DNA of 64,000 nt from Desulforamulus putei DSM 12395 (GCF_900129195.1 NZ_FQUY01000009.1:43044-107043); one strand, 5' to 3'; numbered from the stretch's first letter, positions 51,593 through 61,668 are shown. Numbers and translations: made by a program. The notes: a model not told the origin generated them from the sequence alone.

Positions 51593-54500
51593 CTAGTCGT
51601 TTTCAAATCCGTGGCTGATAAATTTTAAGGTGCGGCAGTTTTCCGTGACGGTTCTCACTACATCGTCGGGCACACCGCTGGGAACCCTGGCATTGATCTC
51701 AAGGGTTATTTCCACCTCAGCTCCCATTAATGCTGTCAGGTGTGAAATGACCTCTTGAGCAATGGTTCCTGCATCACGGGTCACCCTTGTGCTGTCCAGG
51801 TTAACATTACCATAGAAACGTCTGGGTCTGGGGGCAACAGGGGTTGCTACATTGATAACAATATCTTCATCCGAAACATTTGCTTCTGCAGTTGAGGTTC
51901 CTGTTCTGCCATTTTCCATCCCTGTCCATCTTCCACCGGAGTCTGTACCGGGAGTATAGGATACACCACCGTTGCGGATTTCTGCGGCTGCCTTTCTCGC
52001 CGCAGCCTCCCGTCCCAGTTGTTCCCTGGCTACAGCGGGCTTCACAAGAACGCTGGCGTTGTCAATGTGTACAATGGCAGCCAGATCACCGAATTTTAAT
52101 CCCTGGTATCTGCCATCTTCTAAAACATTGGCCGCATAGGCGAAATACTCAGTGCCGCAAATCCCCTCACGGATTGCCTCCAGCAAAACATGTTCGTCCT
52201 TCAGCCTGGGCAAATAACAGTAGGTGGTTAAATATCCCCACAGGTTTTTAATACCGATATGCGGGGTTTCTCGCCACAGCCAGCGGTCCAGCTCCATTTT
52301 TAACAGGGCCGGGGACCAGCGGGTAATTAACTGCTCAGCATTTCTTAGCTTTTTATTGGCCCGGATGACCATGCTATCGGAACCGCCGGAAATACGGCTT
52401 ACTTCCCATTCCACCGGGGCGGTGCCTTCCTGGGTGGGCACCAGTAAATAGGCATAGGCCTCCTGCATCCGGGCGTCCACCGTATCATTGGCGCGTCTGA
52501 CATTGGCTTCCACCTGTCTGGTCTGGAAGGCATCTAAATTCAGCTCCTCCTTGTCCTTATCAATGGACTGCCAGGCCAGGTACTGTCTGACCGCCCGGTC
52601 CAGTTCAGCCACTCTGTTTTTGTCTGTGGCCACAAAGACCAGGGTATTCCGGTATTGCCGCGGCCCGCTGCCCCGGTTTTCCAGGATATCCCGGGCTGCC
52701 TGCAAAGCCGGGGAGTCAGCATCGCCGTTACTGTGATATTGCCGGTAATTTAATACCACCAGGCGGACAGCCTGCTCATCGGCTACATCGGCGCTGCTGC
52801 TCGGTGCCATATGGACCCCGGCAAAGTCTCCCTTATCCCTGATTTTGCACAGGCGGTTTTTAATTTCTTCGTCCACCCATTCCCCCATCTGTTCTGCCCG
52901 GTCAGCAGCCAGGCGGTTCACACTGGGCCGGGTATCAAACCAGAACCGGCTGTTATCACTGTAGAGATAAGTAAGCTGCTCGCTCAACCGGCGCAGGCCG
53001 TCGCCAAAGGTGGCGGGGGATTCCCCGGGTTGCACGCAGCCCAGTTTCAGCCTGACCTCCTCCAAACCCCTGATCCGCTGGGCCGCCACCGAAGGGGCGC
53101 TGCCTACAAAGATGGTCCGGGCCACCCGGCGGCAGGCTGAATAACGCCCCAGGTTGGGGTTATCCCGGTCTAGGGCCAGCGGCCTGGATACCGGCCCGTC
53201 AATGTCGGCATCCAATACCGGGGGCCAGCCGTCCGGCAGGTAACGGGTCATCTCATAGCGTACCGGCGGGCTGTCCAGGGGCAATGTACCGGGCATAATC
53301 AACAGGGATTTGTCCTCCCGTTCCCAGAGCTGGTGAATGGCGGCAGCCATCAGGCGCAGCACACCACGGGTGCGCTGGAACCGCTCCAGGGTGGACCAGT
53401 CCAAGTACAGCCGGTCAAATAATTCCGGATGCACAGGGTAAGCCGCCTGCATGCGGCGCCGGTACTCCGCTTCCCCGCATTCCCGGGGAAATTCTCTGGG
53501 CAATTCCCGGTACATCCTGATAAATGCCTCAATAACAGCATCTCTGGCGGCATAATCAACAGTATGGCTGAACAACCTGCGGCGCACAATCTCAAAACTT
53601 TCTTCCATGGCCGCCGGTTTCCAAACGGATTCCAGCCGGCCGAAGGTATTCTGCAGCCGCTCCAGGGCAGCCTGGCCCCCTTCACCGCCAATTTCAATGT
53701 CCGAAGCCGGGATACTGGTAACCACCATGGACTGGCGGGATCGCTTGGCCCCTTCGGTAAGGGCCTGGGCAAAGGTCATATTGGCATCAAAGGTGCCGGC
53801 GCATAACCCGCTGACGCCGTAAATATTACGGGCAAAGGCCACCCACTCGTCAATCAGCACCAGGGCGGGACCAAAGGTGTCGAACAGTTCCTTCACGGTG
53901 CCGGAACCCGGTGATACTCCCTGCCGGTCCTCCTGCTCCACCAACCGGTAAGCCTCTCTGCCACCTAACTGGTAGGCCATTTCACCCCACATGGTATTCA
54001 CCACGGTGCCGTCCGGCTTTATTCTGGGCTGGGCCGGGGACAAATCAGTGCCCACCAGCACGGCCCGGCGGGCCCTGGGAATCTGGGACAATCCCAAATC
54101 CTTCAGGATCGGCTCCAAACCGGGGATTTGCCCCGGGGCCAGCATACCCCCGAACAGGTGATATAAGGCCAGCATGGAGTGGGTTTTCCCACCGCCAAAG
54201 GAGGTCTGCAGCTGCACCACCGGGTCGCCGCCCAGACCCGCCACCCTTTGCAGGGCCATCTTTAACAGGTGGGTTAAGCCCTCGGTTAAGTAGGTGCGCT
54301 TGAAAAATTCATTGGGATCCTGGTACTCAATCTCGGCTTCATTGTGCAGCACCTGGGCCAGGTCAGCGGCAAATTCCGCCTGCTGGTAACATCCCGAAGC
54401 CACATCCGGGTGCGGGGTGATGACTTCCCGCCAGGGCTTCAGGCCGGGCATGGCGCCGGTTTTGGTTTCTTCCCGGGCGGTCCTTTTTAATTCCTTTTTG

Positions 54501-54964
54501 GCTTCTTCTTCAAACCTTTTTCTCAACAATTCTTTGCTTAGCTGTTTGGCCAGCCGGGCATGTTCGGAACCGACGGCCTCCAGCAAGCGGCTTATGGTAT
54601 CAAGGGCCCGGTAAGCATCGTCAGCGGTAAAGGGCTGCTGGTGGGCCCAGCGGTTCCGTACCTCCCTTAGCTCACTGACATAGCTACGGCCGGCGTGGCC
54701 CAGCTTCACCTGGAATACCTCATTCCAGTTATGCCACATCAAAACCAGCAGGGCCTGTACATCCAGAGAGGCATAGGCCTCGTCGGCGGCTTTGCCTTCC
54801 TTCCTTCTTTCCAGCCCGATAGCGCCGGTGAGAGAATTCTCTGACACCACCTGCCACCAGCGGTCACCGTACATGGCTTTAAATTCACGCATGGTATAAG
54901 GGATAAGACCACGGCGCAAAACTTCCAGGCCTTTTCCTACCCGTTCTAAATTACTGAAAGACAT
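51593..54964 (-). CDS. DUF499 ATPase with N-terminal HEPN domain
   Basis: 1123 residues. Residues 1-135 resemble a Swt1-type HEPN domain with the R-x4-H motif RNRWAH (103-108), the usual catalytic signature of HEPN RNases. The ATPase core begins near 245: QLQTSFGGGKTHSMLALYH (Walker A at 257-261), then ALVLIDEWVAFARNIYG (Walker B). DUF499 is related to the BREX/Pgl ATPases BrxC/PglY. It follows the DUF1156 methylase by 15 nt. Probably the ATP-driven core or effector of a defence module. Confidence 0.88.
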   Translation of the reverse strand: MSFSNLERVGKGLEVLRRGLIPYTMREFKAMYGDRWWQVVSENSLTGAIGLERRKEGKAADEAYASLDVQALLVLMWHNWNEVFQVKLGHAGRSYVSELREVRNRWAHQQPFTADDAYRALDTISRLLEAVGSEHARLAKQLSKELLRKRFEEEAKKELKRTAREETKTGAMPGLKPWREVITPHPDVASGCYQQAEFAADLAQVLHNEAEIEYQDPNEFFKRTYLTEGLTHLLKMALQRVAGLGGDPVVQLQTSFGGGKTHSMLALYHLFGGMLAPGQIPGLEPILKDLGLSQIPRARRAVLVGTDLSPAQPRIKPDGTVVNTMWGEMAYQLGGREAYRLVEQEDRQGVSPGSGTVKELFDTFGPALVLIDEWVAFARNIYGVSGLCAGTFDANMTFAQALTEGAKRSRQSMVVTSIPASDIEIGGEGGQAALERLQNTFGRLESVWKPAAMEESFEIVRRRLFSHTVDYAARDAVIEAFIRMYRELPREFPRECGEAEYRRRMQAAYPVHPELFDRLYLDWSTLERFQRTRGVLRLMAAAIHQLWEREDKSLLIMPGTLPLDSPPVRYEMTRYLPDGWPPVLDADIDGPVSRPLALDRDNPNLGRYSACRRVARTIFVGSAPSVAAQRIRGLEEVRLKLGCVQPGESPATFGDGLRRLSEQLTYLYSDNSRFWFDTRPSVNRLAADRAEQMGEWVDEEIKNRLCKIRDKGDFAGVHMAPSSSADVADEQAVRLVVLNYRQYHSNGDADSPALQAARDILENRGSGPRQYRNTLVFVATDKNRVAELDRAVRQYLAWQSIDKDKEELNLDAFQTRQVEANVRRANDTVDARMQEAYAYLLVPTQEGTAPVEWEVSRISGGSDSMVIRANKKLRNAEQLITRWSPALLKMELDRWLWRETPHIGIKNLWGYLTTYCYLPRLKDEHVLLEAIREGICGTEYFAYAANVLEDGRYQGLKFGDLAAIVHIDNASVLVKPAVAREQLGREAAARKAAAEIRNGGVSYTPGTDSGGRWTGMENGRTGTSTAEANVSDEDIVINVATPVAPRPRRFYGNVNLDSTRVTRDAGTIAQEVISHLTALMGAEVEITLEINARVPSGVPDDVVRTVTENCRTLKFISHGFEND

Positions 54965-54979
54965 GATAGTTCACCTCAC

Positions 54980-57835
54980 TTAAAAGAGCCGACCCTGTTG
55001 GGGCTGGTCCGGCATGCGGGCTGCCAGTTCCAGCAGCCGGGGCCAGGCCACCACCAGGCTGTTATAGGCCAGGGCCTCCCCGGCCCGGCCCTGACGGTCG
55101 CAAATGCTGTACAGGCGGTAAGCCAGATCCCGGGCTGCTTCGGCCAGCCCACCCAGCTCCTTTAACAACCGGGCGGCTGCCTCTTCGCCGGATTTCTCCA
55201 GGTGGAGAATCAGGTACTGTACCGCCTCCCACACGGTCAGGCGGTTGTCCCTGGACGGCTGCCAGTCTTCAGGATAATCGCCCCGGGCCAACAGCTGCAC
55301 CTGGCCGGCCCGGGCAGTAAGGATGCCGGCCGCCACCAGGCCGCTGACGCTGGTGTTCTTGGCCTTGGACAGGGTTTCCGCATCCCCGTAGGGGCCGGCT
55401 TCCATGCCGTACTGTTCAAACCAGGCCACCGCCCAGCGGGTATCCGCATCGTATTCCCCCTCCTGTTCGGCCATGTACTCGTCCAGTACCTGGTTAATGA
55501 GGGCCAGGGCGGTACGCACGGTCATGGGTGAGCCATCCGCCTCCAGCACCTTGCTGTATGAAGAAAACACCGCCATGCCGGGACCGATGGCCGCCTGGGC
55601 CAGGTCCACCGGGGCTATGTGGCTGTGCTGGAGTTCTTTGAGAGATTTCGGTAACTGTTTCTTTAATGCTGAGAGTAACTCCCGCCGGGTAGCCACCGGG
55701 GCATCCTGGGGCCGGGGGCGGCAGACCAGGACGATGGAGGAAGCCAGGGCGTTGGTACCCAGTGATACCGTTCTAGCTGTACGTTCTGTACGCATAGGCC
55801 AGGTACCAGTGATCTGAAAACCCGAAGTTACAAGCCCGGTAAGCATGGTCTCCCAGCCGGTGGAAGCCAGCTGGTGCTGGCCAAGATTCCCGGTGCCGCC
55901 TTCCCCGTCGTTTTCTACCTGTTTAAAGGCGTAGTAAACCGTCACCGGGTAATTAGAGTTTGTAACATTGCACATATTTTTAAAAGACTTTTGTAAACCT
56001 ATTTCGAAGTGCTCTTTTGCTTTATCTCTGTTACCTTGAAAACGATAGGGAGTAGCCACCAGTTCTTCAGCCTTAGGAGTAAGCATAGTTCTGAATAATT
56101 CTGGGTATATGTCTTTTAAGCTATACCTCAACCAAACATAAAAGAAATCAGCAAGATCAGCATAACCAATATTGTCGTAATAAGGTGGATCAGTGGAAAT
56201 TATTTTGTTATTAATATTAACTACCTCTTGTTTTTGTGTAGCATCCGCTTGATAAACTTTACCCCATCCATTTTTAGGTAATTCATTTAATACTAAAGCT
56301 ATCCAATTACATGCTCCTAGCCAGTTACCAGTTGATTCACTAAATGGATTCCCTTCAATAAAATCCCAACTCATTGGTATTGCTTGTCTTGCAAATGTAT
56401 TTCTTATAAAACCATCACCCGGTGTTGCAATAGTTGACCAGTAATCAGCACACCTATCAACTGCCAACCCCAAGTAAACCGCCACGGCTTCGGCATAAGC
56501 CTTGGCCCCGGTACCACCCTGGGCTAGAGGTGTTTCATCACTGGCCATTCCGGCTGCCAGGGCATCCTTCTCCACCACCCGGCGAATGTGGTTAACCAGT
56601 TGGCTGAAGGTGGTGAGGGCCACCAGTTGGCGGTTGGTAAACAGGTCTGCATAGGTATACATCCCATAATTGGGAGTTTTAAAATCACGGGGATTTCTGG
56701 GCAACTCACTTTCCGGTTTCCACTCCGGCACCGCTCTGCCGGCAATAGACACCTGTTCTTCCGTCGGGTTCAGGTACACCCGGCCCCGCTGCCCTTCGGC
56801 CACCACCGCCATCAGCTGGGCCTGCATGCGTCCGGCCTGTCCCTCGGCCCTGATATGGTCAAAGGGCACCGGGGTGCCGCAGCACAGGCAGGCGGCGCCC
56901 CGGCGGTTTACAGTACCGTCCGGCGGCCCACCCTGGCCGGTCCGCACCTGAAAACTAACCTCCGGCGGGCCGGCCTGGTGATCCACCACCGGTTCCACCC
57001 AGGCTGCCTTCCCCTTTTTCTTGGACAGCCAGAACTTACTGGCCAATGGCATTTGTGCCCCGCAGGCCGGGTTGGGACACTTCACTGTCCGGGCCCACAG
57101 CCAGGCAATCACCCTGGCCTCACCGCCCCCCTGCGCCGGCGGCAGCTGCACCGGCGGGTACAGGCGGCCGATTTTTTCATGAGCCAGGTCCCGCACCAGC
57201 CGGCCGTAATACTTAATGTCCTCAGCCAGGCCAGCGGCGCCCTGGTAGGCCACCTCGCTGCCAATGCGGCTGCGGGCTTCGGGGTTCACCGGGGGCAGGT
57301 TGGCAAACCGCGGAGGTATTTCAATCATAGCCTTATTGATTAACACTGCCACCGGGTTCAGGTCGCTGGCATAGGCCTTCAGCCCCAGCCGCTGGGCCTC
57401 CAGGGGGATGCTGCCGCCACCGGCAAAGGGGTCCAGCACCGGCGGGGCCTGCTCAGCCAGGAAGGCTTTGACCTGCTCCGGCGGCATGTCGTCGGGCAAT
57501 GCTATCCCCTTTTGCCGGGCCACACTACGGGCAATCTCCCGCCGGGCCTTGTTTAACACTGCTTCATTATTACTGTTTTCCCATTTAACCAGTTCTTCTA
57601 TCAGTTCAAACAGCCGCTGCCGTTCCTGTTCAGCTGTTTTTCCCTCCAGATATGTACCGGGATCGTCCACCAGGCTGGCAAACAGTACCGCCCGGCAGGT
57701 GGCTAAAGGTTTCCGGGACCACCATAAATGCAAGGTAGATGGGTGTCCGTGGCGGATGGATTTTTCCCGGGCGCTTTCCTTATTAATTGCTTCCAGGGGC
57801 AGGGCCACTTCAATCAGTTTCTTGCTGTAGGTCAT
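54980..57835 (-). CDS. DUF1156 DNA methyltransferase
   Basis: 951 residues. The N-terminal DUF1156 region (IRHGHPSTLHLWWSRKPLAT) is followed by SAM motif I LDPFAGGGSIPLEA (135-148), a zinc-ribbon-like region (CPNPACGAQMPL and ACLCCGTPVPF), and motif IV TDPPYYDN (near 548), then a C-terminal domain. An amino-methyltransferase acting on adenine or cytosine. Start overlaps the helicase stop by four nt. An AT-rich block (about 55950-56470, residues 455-628) covers motif IV; see findings. Family often found next to DUF499 ATPases. Confidence 0.9.
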   Translation of the reverse strand: MTYSKKLIEVALPLEAINKESAREKSIRHGHPSTLHLWWSRKPLATCRAVLFASLVDDPGTYLEGKTAEQERQRLFELIEELVKWENSNNEAVLNKARREIARSVARQKGIALPDDMPPEQVKAFLAEQAPPVLDPFAGGGSIPLEAQRLGLKAYASDLNPVAVLINKAMIEIPPRFANLPPVNPEARSRIGSEVAYQGAAGLAEDIKYYGRLVRDLAHEKIGRLYPPVQLPPAQGGGEARVIAWLWARTVKCPNPACGAQMPLASKFWLSKKKGKAAWVEPVVDHQAGPPEVSFQVRTGQGGPPDGTVNRRGAACLCCGTPVPFDHIRAEGQAGRMQAQLMAVVAEGQRGRVYLNPTEEQVSIAGRAVPEWKPESELPRNPRDFKTPNYGMYTYADLFTNRQLVALTTFSQLVNHIRRVVEKDALAAGMASDETPLAQGGTGAKAYAEAVAVYLGLAVDRCADYWSTIATPGDGFIRNTFARQAIPMSWDFIEGNPFSESTGNWLGACNWIALVLNELPKNGWGKVYQADATQKQEVVNINNKIISTDPPYYDNIGYADLADFFYVWLRYSLKDIYPELFRTMLTPKAEELVATPYRFQGNRDKAKEHFEIGLQKSFKNMCNVTNSNYPVTVYYAFKQVENDGEGGTGNLGQHQLASTGWETMLTGLVTSGFQITGTWPMRTERTARTVSLGTNALASSIVLVCRPRPQDAPVATRRELLSALKKQLPKSLKELQHSHIAPVDLAQAAIGPGMAVFSSYSKVLEADGSPMTVRTALALINQVLDEYMAEQEGEYDADTRWAVAWFEQYGMEAGPYGDAETLSKAKNTSVSGLVAAGILTARAGQVQLLARGDYPEDWQPSRDNRLTVWEAVQYLILHLEKSGEEAAARLLKELGGLAEAARDLAYRLYSICDRQGRAGEALAYNSLVVAWPRLLELAARMPDQPQQGRLF
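55950..56470 (-). other. AT-rich block inside the methyltransferase gene
   Basis: Base composition changes sharply from G+C-rich to A+T-rich and back, while the reading frame stays open. The block encodes the DPPY catalytic motif and following 80 residues. This suggests replacement of an internal segment by recombination. Confidence 0.7.
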
Positions 57836-60800
57836 GCCGGTTGTGCTCCTCTGCTAAGTAGTTCTTCTAAGTCATAATTTACACTGGTGGCGGCAAAATC
57901 CGGGGGGCTCTGAAAGGGCCGGGTAACGTAGGTCAGCCCGGCCACCCGCCCGTCTTCTACGGTGGCGATGGCCAGGATAAAGTCGTCTGGTTTGTTTAAG
58001 GCGGTGAGGATTTCATTTTTAGTCACCGTAACCGACCGGGCCCCGGCCACCCGGCCCTTAACTTCGATAAACCGCAGCTTGCCGCTGCCCGGTACCCTGC
58101 TTTCGATATCGTAGCCGCATTTTTCAGCGGACACGTCCCTGGGTTCAAAGCCAAGGGCAATTTCCCTTTCCATGACTGCCAGCATGGCCAGTTTTTCCAC
58201 CGTTCTGGTATCCCGGGCAAACTGACCTGGTTCGTCTGTACTATTTCCTTGCAGGGTGGCCAGCAGCCCGGCGGGAATAACCAGGGCGCCGCCCACCACC
58301 ACCGGCGGCAGCGGGGCCAACTGCTTCTCCTGTTCTAGTTCCTGCAGCCGCTGGGTCAGCCGGGCCTGCAGTTCGTCCGCCCGCCGCCGGGCATTGACCG
58401 AGTTCAGCCGGGCATTAATTTTCCCGGCCTGTTCCTGTAACTTCAGTTCCTCAGCCCGGTGATCCCAGTAGGCGATTTCCTTGGTTAGCCTGTCCTTAAC
58501 CGCCATCATGGTTTTATTCACCAGTTCCTCTTTACGCTCTTTTATTTCAGCCAGGTGCCGAGGCACCAGCTGCTCAATGGCATAGCTGACGGATGTTTTC
58601 TCCAGGGTTTCCCGGAGCCATTGGTTCAGGTCTAAAGATTGGATGAAGGGCATTTCTTCCGGCTTCAAGGGCCGGTAGTCCAGATAAGGGGCATAGCCGG
58701 CCTGCCGGGCCTGATTTTGCCGGTCTATTTCCACAAATTGCATTTGTCGGGAAACCACCCGGCGGTTGCCGTTTGGATCCTGGCGACCGTCTACAATGCT
58801 ATGTTCCAGGTAGATTAAAGCCCTGGGTTCAGCCCCCACATCCTTCTCATCCACCAGCACCGCCCCCTGCTTAAACAGGCTCTGGTATTGCTCCAGGATG
58901 AGGTCCACCACGCTGTCCAGCAACGGATGTCCCGGACAAATAAAGGCCGCCATGGGTTTGCCCGGTTGGGTAATAAGCTCCTTTTCAAAACAAACCCGCT
59001 CATATTTCGTCAGCACAGGTTCCCCGCTGCCTATTTGCCTGCCCCGCTGGCGAATTATCGACGGCACGTGGGTGATCTCATAACGCCGTGCCTCCCGCTC
59101 CCGGATACTGCCACCCAGCAGTTTAAAGGCTTCTATAAAAAAAGAAGCAATAAAGTGTGGCTGCAGCCGCCGGGCCTCCGCCCGTTCCATTTCTTCTTTA
59201 ATGGCCAGCACTTTACTGGTATCCATGGCATCCCTGGCCAGGGCCCGCTCTTCTAATAACCGGGCCAGCTGGTCCCGGTTAAAGGCGTTATCTACCACTT
59301 GATTTAGTCTGGCTCGTACTTCAGGTTGTTCCCCGTAGCGGATGGCCTGGGTTAACAATTCCCGCAGCTGGGTACCCTGGAATACTTTACCCAGAACATC
59401 AAAGACCGCACCGCCCAGGGCTTCCCGCTCGGTTTCCAGTTTCTTCAGCAGGCGGATAAACACGTCCCCTTCCCTGGTTTCCTCGGCCACCAGGTTCCAA
59501 AGATGGCAAACCTCGGTCTGGCCAATGCGATGAATACGGCCAAATCTTTGCTCAAGCCGGTTGGGGTTCCAGGGCAGGTCGTAGTTTACCATCAGGTGAG
59601 CCCTTTGTAAATTAATCCCTTCACCGGCGGCATCGGTGGCCAGTAGGATAAAGACATCTTTATCCTGGGTAAAAAGTTCCTGGGCCTTTTTACGCTCTTG
59701 CCGGCCCATACCGCCGTGAATGGCAACAACGGCGTCATCCCGGCCCAGTAAATTAGTAATGCGTCGGTACAGGTAATGCAAAGTATCTTTATGTTCGGTG
59801 AAAATAACCAGCTTGCGCCGATGTCCCTGGCTGTCAAAAACCTGGTCCACCCCTTGAATATGGCCACGGCCCTGTAACAGGCTGGACAATTCTTCCCATT
59901 TCTTATCCCTGCCGCTCTGGGTCAAATGATAGGCCATGGTTTCCAGGTTCTTGAGGATTTTTATTTCCGCTTCCAGTTCAGCAATGCTCCGAGCTGCGGT
60001 GGCCTGATCCACAATTTGCTGTTCCTTTTCCTGATCCTCACAGCTAGGAAATTCATCCATATCTTCAATATCTTCCGGACTCAGTTGGGGTAGTCCCTGC
60101 AGCATATCAATGACTGCATCAGCTCCCCGCTTGTTTATTTTTTCTTCTCGCAGCCGTTTTTCCAACCTTTCCCGGCGGCGGCGCAGGGATTGATAAATGG
60201 CTTCCGGCGAGGAGGCCAGCCGCCGCTGCAGGATGGTCAGGGCAAACCCCACGGTGCCTTTGCGCCCTTCGTTTTCCAAAGCGTCGGCCCGGTCCCATTC
60301 CTCCCGGACATACTTGGTGACTTCCCGGTAAAGGGCTGCTTCCTGGTCCGACAGGCGGTAGGTAACGGTATAAGCCACCCGCTCGGGAAACAGGGGGGTA
60401 CAGTCAAATTTCAAAAGCTGCTCTTTCACCATTCGTCTCATCAAATCAGAGGTGTCCACCACATGAACACCGTCCCGGAACTTTCCTTCAAAACGATCCC
60501 CGTCCAGCAAAGCCATAAAAAGTTGGAAATCTTCTTCTTTGCCGTTATGGGGCGTGGCGGTCATCAGCAGGAAATGCCGGGTGATACTGCCGAGAAGTTT
60601 GCCCAGCTTATACCGCTTGGTGGCCTTTAACTCACCGCCAAAGAACGAAGCGCTCATTTTGTGAGCTTCGTCCACCACGATTAAATCCCAGTCAGTTAGC
60701 TTTAGTTTTTCTATGACATCTTCATTTCGACTAAGATGATCCAGCCTGCAGATAATTAAGTTTTTTTCCAAAAAGGGATTGCCGGTGCGGCTATCCTGAA

Positions 60801-61356
60801 AAGACTGGCGGGAAATCATGTCAAAAGGAATTTGGAAGCGCCGCAGCATTTCGTCCTGCCATTGCTCCACCAGACTGCCTGGTGCGCAAATCAGACAGCG
60901 CTTTAAATCTCCACGCATCATTAATTCTCGAATTAGTAGACCGGCCATGATGGTCTTGCCGGCCCCGGGGTCATCCGCCAGCAGAAACCGCAGGGGTTGC
61001 CTGGGAAGCATCTGCTGATAAACAGCAGTTATCTGGTGCGGCAGGGGCTCCACCTGAGAGGTGTGCACGGCCAGCATGGGATCAAAAAGATGGGCCAGCC
61101 TGATCCGCCTAGCTTCAGAAACAAGTCGGAATTTGGCTCCATCCCCATCCAATTGCCATGTTTGCCCGGCATTTATCAATTCCAGAGAAGGTTCTCTGTC
61201 CCTGAACAGTAACTCCTGTCCGGTTTGCCCCTGGGGACCTTTATAGGTAACTTCCAGTACAGTGTTACCATACCAGTTGACATCAATGATGGTTACCGGG
61301 ACACCCGGCAATATACCCTTCACGATGGCACCCCTGGTTATATCCTCAAGCCGCAA
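57832..61356 (-). CDS. SNF2-type helicase with C-terminal DUF3883
   Basis: 1174 residues. TTG start 61354-61356 at good distance from GAGGTGAT. Walker A DDPGAGKTIMAGLL (131-135), DEAH (228-231), LLMTATPHNGKE, and helicase C with ATDAAGEGINLQ and RFGRIHRIGQ. A coiled-coil-like linker follows, then DUF3883 near residues 1070-1165 containing LRFIEVKGR, an E-x-K element like that of PD-(D/E)xK nucleases. Related proteins act in DISARM-like systems. First gene of the helicase-methylase-DUF499 operon. Confidence 0.9.
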   Translation of the reverse strand: MRLEDITRGAIVKGILPGVPVTIIDVNWYGNTVLEVTYKGPQGQTGQELLFRDREPSLELINAGQTWQLDGDGAKFRLVSEARRIRLAHLFDPMLAVHTSQVEPLPHQITAVYQQMLPRQPLRFLLADDPGAGKTIMAGLLIRELMMRGDLKRCLICAPGSLVEQWQDEMLRRFQIPFDMISRQSFQDSRTGNPFLEKNLIICRLDHLSRNEDVIEKLKLTDWDLIVVDEAHKMSASFFGGELKATKRYKLGKLLGSITRHFLLMTATPHNGKEEDFQLFMALLDGDRFEGKFRDGVHVVDTSDLMRRMVKEQLLKFDCTPLFPERVAYTVTYRLSDQEAALYREVTKYVREEWDRADALENEGRKGTVGFALTILQRRLASSPEAIYQSLRRRRERLEKRLREEKINKRGADAVIDMLQGLPQLSPEDIEDMDEFPSCEDQEKEQQIVDQATAARSIAELEAEIKILKNLETMAYHLTQSGRDKKWEELSSLLQGRGHIQGVDQVFDSQGHRRKLVIFTEHKDTLHYLYRRITNLLGRDDAVVAIHGGMGRQERKKAQELFTQDKDVFILLATDAAGEGINLQRAHLMVNYDLPWNPNRLEQRFGRIHRIGQTEVCHLWNLVAEETREGDVFIRLLKKLETEREALGGAVFDVLGKVFQGTQLRELLTQAIRYGEQPEVRARLNQVVDNAFNRDQLARLLEERALARDAMDTSKVLAIKEEMERAEARRLQPHFIASFFIEAFKLLGGSIREREARRYEITHVPSIIRQRGRQIGSGEPVLTKYERVCFEKELITQPGKPMAAFICPGHPLLDSVVDLILEQYQSLFKQGAVLVDEKDVGAEPRALIYLEHSIVDGRQDPNGNRRVVSRQMQFVEIDRQNQARQAGYAPYLDYRPLKPEEMPFIQSLDLNQWLRETLEKTSVSYAIEQLVPRHLAEIKERKEELVNKTMMAVKDRLTKEIAYWDHRAEELKLQEQAGKINARLNSVNARRRADELQARLTQRLQELEQEKQLAPLPPVVVGGALVIPAGLLATLQGNSTDEPGQFARDTRTVEKLAMLAVMEREIALGFEPRDVSAEKCGYDIESRVPGSGKLRFIEVKGRVAGARSVTVTKNEILTALNKPDDFILAIATVEDGRVAGLTYVTRPFQSPPDFAATSVNYDLEELLSRGAQPA

Positions 61357-61579
61357 GCCATCATCACCTCAATCCACAAAGTGATAATATTCGTCGTGTA
61401 TTTTAGTATATATCTGTTTTTTAATTCTGACAGTATACCCCATATTCCTGTTAAAAGTATTGCCATATGAGAAAGTTTTTCTTGCCAACAGTATAAAAAA
61501 TACCCCGATACAGTGTTGTCAGAACGTTTTCCCTGATGTTTGATTTTTTAAAACAGGCGGATATAATTATTAATAAGAT

Positions 61580-61654
61580 GCGGGTGTAGCTCAATGGTAG
61601 AGCATCAGCTTCCCAAGCTGAGGGTTGCGGGTTCGATCCCCGTCACCCGCTCCA
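61580..61654 (+). tRNA. tRNA-Gly (anticodon CCC)
   Basis: 75 nt with 7-bp acceptor stem GCGGGTG/CACCCGC, D-arm TAGCTCAATGGTAGAGCA, anticodon arm TCAGC-TTCCCAA-GCTGA giving CCC, T-loop GGTTCGATCCC, and encoded CCA. Reads GGG glycine codons. Its 3' 51 nt plus GT recur inverted at 50077-50129. Confidence 0.97.
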
Positions 61655-61668
61655 GTGACGAAGGAATT

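Noticed and set aside
55950..56470. Insertion sequence inside the methylase
   Set aside because: Frame is continuous through the conserved DPPY motif, so the block is homologous replacement, not an insertion.
56588..57343. 251-codon plus-strand frame inside the methylase
   Set aside because: Shadow of a G+C-rich gene; composition is typical of antisense frames.
51593..61356. Complete BREX or DISARM system
   Set aside because: No PglZ-type phosphatase, BrxB, DrmA, DrmB or DrmC gene is present; only related components.
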